Source of the DNA: Halalkaliarchaeum sp. AArc-CO | GTDB taxonomy: Archaea > Halobacteriota > Halobacteria > Halobacteriales > Haloferacaceae | Assembly (NCBI RefSeq): GCF_024972735.1 | Contig: NZ_CP087723.1 | Coordinates: forward strand, 2,852,001 to 2,916,000 | Length of the DNA: 64,000 bases | Reading direction: 5' to 3' | Shown here: piece after piece, positions 62,261 to 64,000 of the stretch | Position numbering within the stretch: position 1 is the first letter of the stretch | Layout of the letters: each line of letters starts with the position of its first letter | Made by a program: the position numbers and the translations under genes | Notes under the pieces: generated by a model | What the model saw: only the letters and a program-made list of their open reading frames with translations | What the model was told of the DNA's origin: nothing | Database searches by the model: none

Positions 62261-63082
62261 ATGCTGGAGCTGGAGCACGGGTTCCGGATCGTCGACGTGG
62301 GTGTGCGCCTCGATCCGGACCGGGAGGCGGTCACTCGACGGGGGCGGGACATCACCCCCGAACGGCTCGAGCGGGAACTCCACCAGGCCGGAGTCGTTCG
62401 CGCGGTCGTTGCACCTGGACCCAGAGAATCGGGCGGGTATCTCCGGATGAACAACGCCGTCGCGCGGTTGAGCGTCGATCGACCGTTCATGGCGTTCGCA
62501 CGGGTGGGGGGTCCCCGCGTCCCCGACTCGTCGACGATCGGCCGGGTCCGGAACCTCGCTGTCAAGCGGGAGCCGTATCACGCCGATCCGGAGGACGTCG
62601 AGCAGTACGCCTACGACGATCGGTTCCACGGGTTCCTCCTCGATCCTGCCCGGGACGGACTCCCGGAGGCCGACGTCCTCGAGATGCTCGCGGACGTCGG
62701 TTCCCCCGTGCTCGTCAGAGGCGGGGTTCGATTCCCTCCCCAGGCGGTCGCGGAGTTCGTCCTCGACTACGAGTTTCCGGTCGTCCTCTCCGGATTCGGT
62801 GGATTCCCGCTGAACCGGGAACTCATGGCCGAGTCGATCGAACTGCTGTCGGCACACGACGAACTCTACCTCGACACCCGGTTCGTCAGGTATCGCGATC
62901 CGATGGAACGGGCGCTCCGCGAACATCCCGATCGGGTGCTGTTCGCCAGCGGGGCACCCGATTCGCATCCCGACGTTGCGGTGATGGAGATCCTCACGCT
63001 CGACGTTCCCGAGGACGCGATGCGGCGGGCGTTCTCGAAGAACCCCGGACGGGTGATCCCGGGGCTCGCCGGGAGCGAGTGA
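62261..63082 (+). CDS. Amidohydrolase-2-like protein lacking the metal-binding HxH
   Basis: 273 residues. The TIM-barrel layout of PF04909-type hydrolases is recognisable (Ala-Phe-Ala-Arg-Val near 75, Gly-Phe-Leu-Leu-Asp-Pro-Ala, Pro-Val-Val-Leu-Ser-Gly-Phe-Gly, Arg-Val-Leu-Phe-Ala-Ser-Gly-Ala-Pro, terminal Lys-Asn-Pro-Gly-Arg). The first strand, which should carry Asp-x-His-x-His, reads Asp-Val-Gly-Val-Arg, and the later metal Asp in Gly-Ser-Asp-x-Pro is Ser-Gly-Ala-Pro. It may be a pseudoenzyme with a binding or structural role. ATG at 62261 preferred; a GTG is at 62246. Confidence 0.75.
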   Translation: MLELEHGFRIVDVGVRLDPDREAVTRRGRDITPERLERELHQAGVVRAVVAPGPRESGGYLRMNNAVARLSVDRPFMAFARVGGPRVPDSSTIGRVRNLAVKREPYHADPEDVEQYAYDDRFHGFLLDPARDGLPEADVLEMLADVGSPVLVRGGVRFPPQAVAEFVLDYEFPVVLSGFGGFPLNRELMAESIELLSAHDELYLDTRFVRYRDPMERALREHPDRVLFASGAPDSHPDVAVMEILTLDVPEDAMRRAFSKNPGRVIPGLAGSE

Positions 63083-63177
63083 CGGGTGCCACGTCCGAAC
63101 TCCACGGGTTCGGGTCGTTATCACGCCTGAAAGTTCGCGGGAAAGCGTAAAGGCCACGCGCTACCCGGGAACAATCG

Positions 63178-64000
63178 ATGGGGGAATCCGTCGTCGCCGA
63201 CTTCGTGGGGCGGGTCCACACCGCCGACGTAGCCGGGAACGAGCCCGTCGCGGGGCGAGTGTTGCTCAGCCAGCGTCGACTGGTGCTCGCCACCGACGAG
63301 GTCAAAACGACGGTGCCGCTCTCGTCGGTGTTCGACGTCGCCGTCGGGACGGTGCCCGGCGACCTCCAGTCGTTTTTCAGCGACACCGTCACCGTCGCGT
63401 ACACCGACGGGAACGCGCGACGGACTGCGGTTGTCGAAGGGAACCCGGAGCCGATGGAGCGGTTCACGACGGTGCTTTTCAAGGCGCTGTTGCACGACGT
63501 CACGGCGTCGGTCCGCCACCCCGCGAAGGTGGGTGGGCGCGTCACCGACGAACCGGACCAGCGGGCGGCGATCAAACTCGGCGACGGGGAGCTGAGCTTC
63601 GTTGGCTGTCGGGAGCCGTTTTCGATCGATCTCTCGACTGTCGTCGACTACGAGCGGCTCCAGCGGACGCTCGACGGCGAGACGCGACCGACGCTGTCGG
63701 TGCGGCACGTCCCCGAGGGATCGCCGGTGACGTCACTCGTCACCGTCTCCAGCGAGCGGACGCTCAACGTGATCGGTCGGTACGTCAAACTCGAGTACGG
63801 CGAGGTGATGGAGGAGGTGTACGAACTCGATCCGACCGAGGAGGAGCTCCAGATCCTCGTCACCCTCTACACCGCCGACGGGGACGTGACCGTCTCCGAC
63901 ATCGTCACCGGCGACGCCACCCGGGCGTCGATGGTGCTCGAGGGGCTCCGGGACCGGGGACTCGTCGTCGACGGGGAGGGTGGACCGACGCTGACGCCGA
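63178..64000 (+). CDS. cheF: CheF-type archaeal taxis protein (3' cut by window)
   Basis: At least 274 residues, open to the window's end. The start Met-Gly-Glu-Ser-Val-Val-Ala-Asp-Phe-Val-Gly-Arg-Val, Gly-Arg-Val-Leu-Leu-Ser-Gln-Arg-Arg-Leu-Val-Leu-Ala and a C-terminal winged helix (Glu-Glu-Leu-Gln-Ile-Leu-Val-Thr-Leu-Tyr onwards) fit the archaeal CheF family. CheF links CheY and the archaellum motor switch, so it is an adaptor between chemotaxis and swimming. The remaining taxis genes may lie beyond the window. Confidence 0.85.
   Translation, partial: MGESVVADFVGRVHTADVAGNEPVAGRVLLSQRRLVLATDEVKTTVPLSSVFDVAVGTVPGDLQSFFSDTVTVAYTDGNARRTAVVEGNPEPMERFTTVLFKALLHDVTASVRHPAKVGGRVTDEPDQRAAIKLGDGELSFVGCREPFSIDLSTVVDYERLQRTLDGETRPTLSVRHVPEGSPVTSLVTVSSERTLNVIGRYVKLEYGEVMEEVYELDPTEEELQILVTLYTADGDVTVSDIVTGDATRASMVLEGLRDRGLVVDGEGGPTLTP

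Overview
The window is a stretch of chromosome from an extremely halophilic archaeon (class Halobacteria). The signs are the strongly acidic, Asp/Glu-rich proteins, high-GC coding DNA with AT-rich intergenic regions, TATA boxes 25-35 bases before start codons with little or no leader, frequent ATGA/GTGA stop-start overlaps, and many haloarchaeal families (HalX response regulator, Bat-type HTH regulator, TrmB regulators, CheF, and several small zinc-ribbon proteins). The species cannot be named from the sequence alone. Family assignments below were made by eye from motifs, without database searches.

Layout. 1-7000: the end of a secreted-type hypothetical gene, then a complete dmsREABCD-type anaerobic respiration operon on the minus strand (regulator, small protein, Tat-exported molybdopterin reductase, four-cluster ferredoxin, NrfD-type membrane anchor, TorD-type chaperone). 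A dense run of hairpins follows at 6855-7029. 7000-11600: an ABC-2 exporter, the CCA-adding enzyme, two tRNA genes, and a small accessory cluster of zinc-ribbon genes whose last member carries a one-base frameshift. 11800-21300: a DUF457-type membrane protein, a NifS/IscS-like cysteine desulfurase in which the PLP-binding lysine reads as arginine, a DsrE protein, a potassium/amino-acid module (TrkA, Lrp-RCK_C regulator, APC-UspA fusion, TrkH), TspO and a rhodanese.

21500-38900: housekeeping genes (aconitase, ThrRS, UMP kinase, class I LysRS, METTL5-like methyltransferase), a MoaE fusion, and an RND exporter plus COG1361 surface protein divergent from a TrmB-type regulator, with a perfect palindrome between them. 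39300-43000 is gene-poor and AT-rich in places. It holds a 51-residue zinc ribbon, a thioesterase, a 26-residue glutaredoxin stub coupled to a cobalamin adenosyltransferase, and small haloarchaeal proteins.

43000-48100 looks like a formamide/short-amide utilisation island: AmiS/UreI-type channel, FmdA-type amidase, a divergent chaperonin with a His-rich tail and an altered ATPase motif, and an oxalate/formate-type MFS transporter. 48600-57500 carries a thioredoxin-like protein, an EamA transporter, an Lrp regulator with an aminotransferase, a HalX response regulator, a second TrmB regulator, IMP dehydrogenase, a VOC protein and a pair of bacterial-PH-domain membrane proteins. 57585-60531 is a molybdate/tungstate-type ABC importer with a palindrome over its promoter. 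The window closes with a DUF4349 lipoprotein, a DUF5788-like protein, an amidohydrolase-fold protein lacking its metal ligands, and the beginning of a CheF taxis gene.

Functional threads. The Mo/W importer and MoaE could supply the cofactor of the DMSO-reductase-family enzyme. Channel, amidase and antiporter could import an amide, release ammonia and export formate. TrkA, TrkH, the RCK_C regulator and the USP-tagged transporter probably form one potassium/osmotic response unit.
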